A DNA stretch of 64,000 nt from JBLXBZ01 sp048265185 (GTDB taxonomy: Bacteria; Pseudomonadota; Alphaproteobacteria; Rhizobiales; Stappiaceae): NCBI GenBank assembly GCA_048265185.1, contig JBLXBZ010000003.1, positions 496,001 to 560,000 of the forward strand, in the 5' to 3' direction. Numbering within the stretch: the first letter of the stretch is position 1; each line of letters begins with the position of its first letter. Positions 62,125-64,000 of the stretch are shown one piece after another. The position numbers and the translations under genes are program-made. Under the pieces are notes generated by a model. It searched no databases and had not been told where the DNA came from. It saw only the letters and a program-made list of their open reading frames with translations.

Positions 62125-63237
62125 TTAGTTTTCAAACGCTGGCGGAGAGCTTTTGACTATGGGCTTGCGACTGGAGGCTTGCTCGCCATCTTTTGGGCGG
62201 AAGAGTTGATGTTGACCGAGCGCGGAAATTTGCAGGACAAGCTCGGCTTGACGGTTGATTCCAAGTTTTTGAAAAATGCGTTTGAGAACGATCCGAGCGG
62301 TTCCTTCGGTGACGCCAAGTTTATTGGCGGCGTTGCGCACGGTGACGCCGCCTCCCACCAGCGAGGCGAGGCGGGCTTCGCCAAGCGATAAGTCGAAAAC
62401 GTCTCGCAGCACTGTAGGGTCGATTATCGCGCCGTTATCTGCTGGCGTCGTCAGGACGAGCGTGCGGGCGGTTTCGTTCAGATCAAGCAGGGAGCGACCG
62501 CTGTCGGTCAGCGGCAGAGCTGAGACGACGATCCGTTGCCCATCTTTATTTCTTAGCATGCATGAACGGGGCGCCAATTGATTGTGATGAACATTTTGCG
62601 CGTTGCTGAGAAGAGCGTTGAACGCGGGAGCCGCAGTTTGATCCAGAGCTGTTAAACGCCCGTCTATGGATTTGAAATAGCTTGCGAATTGATCCTGCCC
62701 CGCTCGGTTTTTGAGCAATAGACGCCCTTCCGCGTCAAGCATGTAGAGACCTGCCTCGATTTTGTCCATAACCCATTGAAAAATCTCTTGCTCACGCTCT
62801 AGGTTGGCGATTTTCATAGACAGGCGCAGCGCTTGCTCCACATGCCGGCTGATAAGGCGGAGCATTTCCCTTTCGTTTTCACTGAACGCTCCCCGCCCCT
62901 TGGCTCTGGGCACGGAGACTGAGGCGAATATATTGAAATCGGGAACGATGATGCATCCCATCAGCCAGCCAAACCCCACTTTCTGGAAGAAGCCCGTAAA
63001 AATGGGAAGCGTTTCGATTTCCTGTTTCGTGGCGACGCTGTTGTCATCGAAAACATCGCCTCCTGTTAGGTGCATGGCGATGGCGCGCTGCGCGTGAATG
63101 TCATGACGCCACCATTCTTCGCTTTGATAGACTTGAACGGCGTTGGCGAGGCCGTCGGAAAAAATGAATTCGGCGCCGTCGTCGCCGCAATTGAAATAGA
63201 TCGCGGCGCCATGGGCTGAGAATAGATCGCCAATCAT
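62125..63237 (-). CDS. LuxR-type transcriptional regulator
   Basis: A protein of 370 residues from the first standard start codon. The C-terminal 65 residues are a LuxR/FixJ helix-turn-helix (LSLGEARLASLVGGGVTVRN, then AANKLGVTEGTARIVLKRIF). The long N-terminal part (about 1-290) lacks a receiver Asp and may sense a ligand. A conserved-looking upstream stretch (AIYDAALSPEAWPRALH) is in frame with no ATG, GTG or TTG: the true start may be an ATC near 63342, preceded by AGGAAAA, or the start was lost. It lies between the CRISPR array and a glutamate decarboxylase gene. Confidence 0.8.
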   Translation of the reverse strand: MIGDLFSAHGAAIYFNCGDDGAEFIFSDGLANAVQVYQSEEWWRHDIHAQRAIAMHLTGGDVFDDNSVATKQEIETLPIFTGFFQKVGFGWLMGCIIVPDFNIFASVSVPRAKGRGAFSENEREMLRLISRHVEQALRLSMKIANLEREQEIFQWVMDKIEAGLYMLDAEGRLLLKNRAGQDQFASYFKSIDGRLTALDQTAAPAFNALLSNAQNVHHNQLAPRSCMLRNKDGQRIVVSALPLTDSGRSLLDLNETARTLVLTTPADNGAIIDPTVLRDVFDLSLGEARLASLVGGGVTVRNAANKLGVTEGTARIVLKRIFQKLGINRQAELVLQISALGQHQLFRPKDGEQASSRKPIVKSSPPAFEN

Positions 63238-63342
63238 ATGGAGCGCGCGCGGCCATGCTTCTGGAGAAAGGGCGGCGTCGTAAATTGCGCGGACAGTATT
63301 GCTAAAGGTGTTGAGGTGCTGACGGCTGGGTAAAGTAAAGAT

Positions 63343-63839
63343 GACGATTTTCCTGAATGTATTGCCGCGGATGAGTTGGTCTCAAATGAATTTTGCGCTG
63401 TCTACGCTTTCCTAAATCAATATTTATATAAGGTTGGGGGGGGAGCAAGTCTCTGATGATATTAATTTTAGTTAAGGATGTATCTCATCTGGGATATTGA
63501 CGAAGGTACTTGCAAAGTTAAGGTGGTGGGAATGACATGCAGTGAGTTCATTGAGATCTGAATGGCCTGAGCGCGAAGGGGGGAGGATGACGTGAGTGGC
63601 GCGCATGTGGCGACTGCCTCCGACGCTTCTGTGTAACGGTTTAGTGACGGACTTGTCGTAAAGAAATTTTTATCTAAAGAAAATTTTATGTATTTTTAGT
63701 GTGTTCGGTTCAAAAATATCGAAGAATAAATAATTCTCGATGTTTTTAAATCGAACGGGGATGGTGTTATTAACTTTTTTAGAAGTTGCTGCGTTAGATC
63801 TGATAGGTAATTCGCTCTACGTGTGGAGAAGGTGTAATA
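63343..63839 (+). other. Intergenic region between LuxR-type gene and gad
   Basis: About 500 bases, A/T-rich near the gad gene, holding the promoter of gad and of the regulator. An 8-base G-run is at 63436-63443. No gene is supported. Confidence 0.5.
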
Positions 63840-64000
63840 ATGACGAATAAAGAAAATGAAAATCTTCGCAATGAAATCTTGGATGATGTCTATTCATCTC
63901 AGGATTTGGCGAAGGCGCTTCCCAAATATGAGTTTCCGCAGTCTGAACGCGCGCCCCGTCACGTTTTTGCGTCGGTGCGCGACGAGTTGATGCTCGATGG
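63840..64000 (+). CDS. gad: Glutamate decarboxylase (partial, N-terminus only)
   Basis: The window ends 53 codons into this gene. The visible part reads LDDVYSSQDLAKALPKYEFP, then APRHVFASVRDELMLDG, closely matching the start of PLP-dependent glutamate decarboxylases (LPKY..PE..PRHAY...HDELMLDGN). GGAGAAGG lies 7 bases before the ATG. These enzymes convert glutamate to GABA and consume a proton, often for acid resistance. The adjacent LuxR-type regulator may control it. Confidence 0.85.
   Translation, partial: MTNKENENLRNEILDDVYSSQDLAKALPKYEFPQSERAPRHVFASVRDELMLD

Noticed and set aside
60845..62391. Several long open frames on both strands across 60.8-62.4 kb
   Set aside because: They are translations of the CRISPR repeats, with recurring peptides such as SIHAPAKGR and PFAGAWIET, and are interrupted by spacers. 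No real gene.

Overview
The window looks like a chromosome segment of an alphaproteobacterium, most likely of the Hyphomicrobiales (Rhizobiales). The reasons are the rhizobial flagellar gene order, an FtcR/Rem-type flagellar regulator, MotE and DUF1217 proteins, a long C-terminal extension on ribosomal protein L21, and the order obg-proB-proA-nadD-rsfS-rlmH-envC-ctpA. No species can be assigned from the sequence alone. The two edge genes (1-403 and 63840-64000) are cut by the window.

Layout. 1-9188: first flagellar block, two divergent operons (motA-fliM-orf-fliN-fliG-flhB-orf leftward; DUF1217-flgF-orf-fliI rightward). 9202-16074: an acetoacetate decarboxylase-like enzyme, a PPC-domain protein, an acyl-CoA synthetase and a TRAP transporter. 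16155-24037: a leftward operon joining a second TRAP transporter to pyrK, pyrD, an M20 N-carbamoyl amidohydrolase, pyrC and pyrE, with a divergent HTH regulator at 24238. 25324-28733: ferredoxin-NADP reductase, ftcR, a decayed IS630-type element and an RbsD/FucU protein. 29256-35722: second flagellar block (flgB-flgC-fliE-flgG-flgA-flgI, then motE-flgH-fliL-fliP). 35775-47807: leftward housekeeping genes (rplU-rpmA; obg-proB-proA-nadD; rsfS; rlmH; envC-ctpA; a polysaccharide deacetylase-like gene; rppH). 48311-52439: a soluble chemoreceptor, tRNA-Ser(CGA), and an ArsR regulator with a YraQ-type permease. 52868-62044: a complete type I-C CRISPR-Cas locus (cas3-cas5-cas8c-cas7-cas4-cas1-cas2) and an array of 20 repeats. 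62125-64000: a LuxR-type regulator and the start of a glutamate decarboxylase gene.

How the parts work together. The two flagellar blocks supply motor, switch, export, rod and ring parts. Three 16-bp palindromes of the form GTCCC-N6-GGGAC lie upstream of ftcR, flgB and motE, which suggests one shared regulator. In many rhizobia fliI and flgB are close together; here about 20 kb of metabolic genes separate them. The TRAP-pyr operon has every step needed to import a pyrimidine-ring compound and either salvage it (PyrE) or break it down to aspartate, CO2 and ammonia (PyrD/PyrK run in reverse, PyrC, carbamoyl amidohydrolase). This catabolic reading is inference. The CRISPR array carries two spacers that sample overlapping, slightly different versions of one target, a sign of repeated contact with related invaders.
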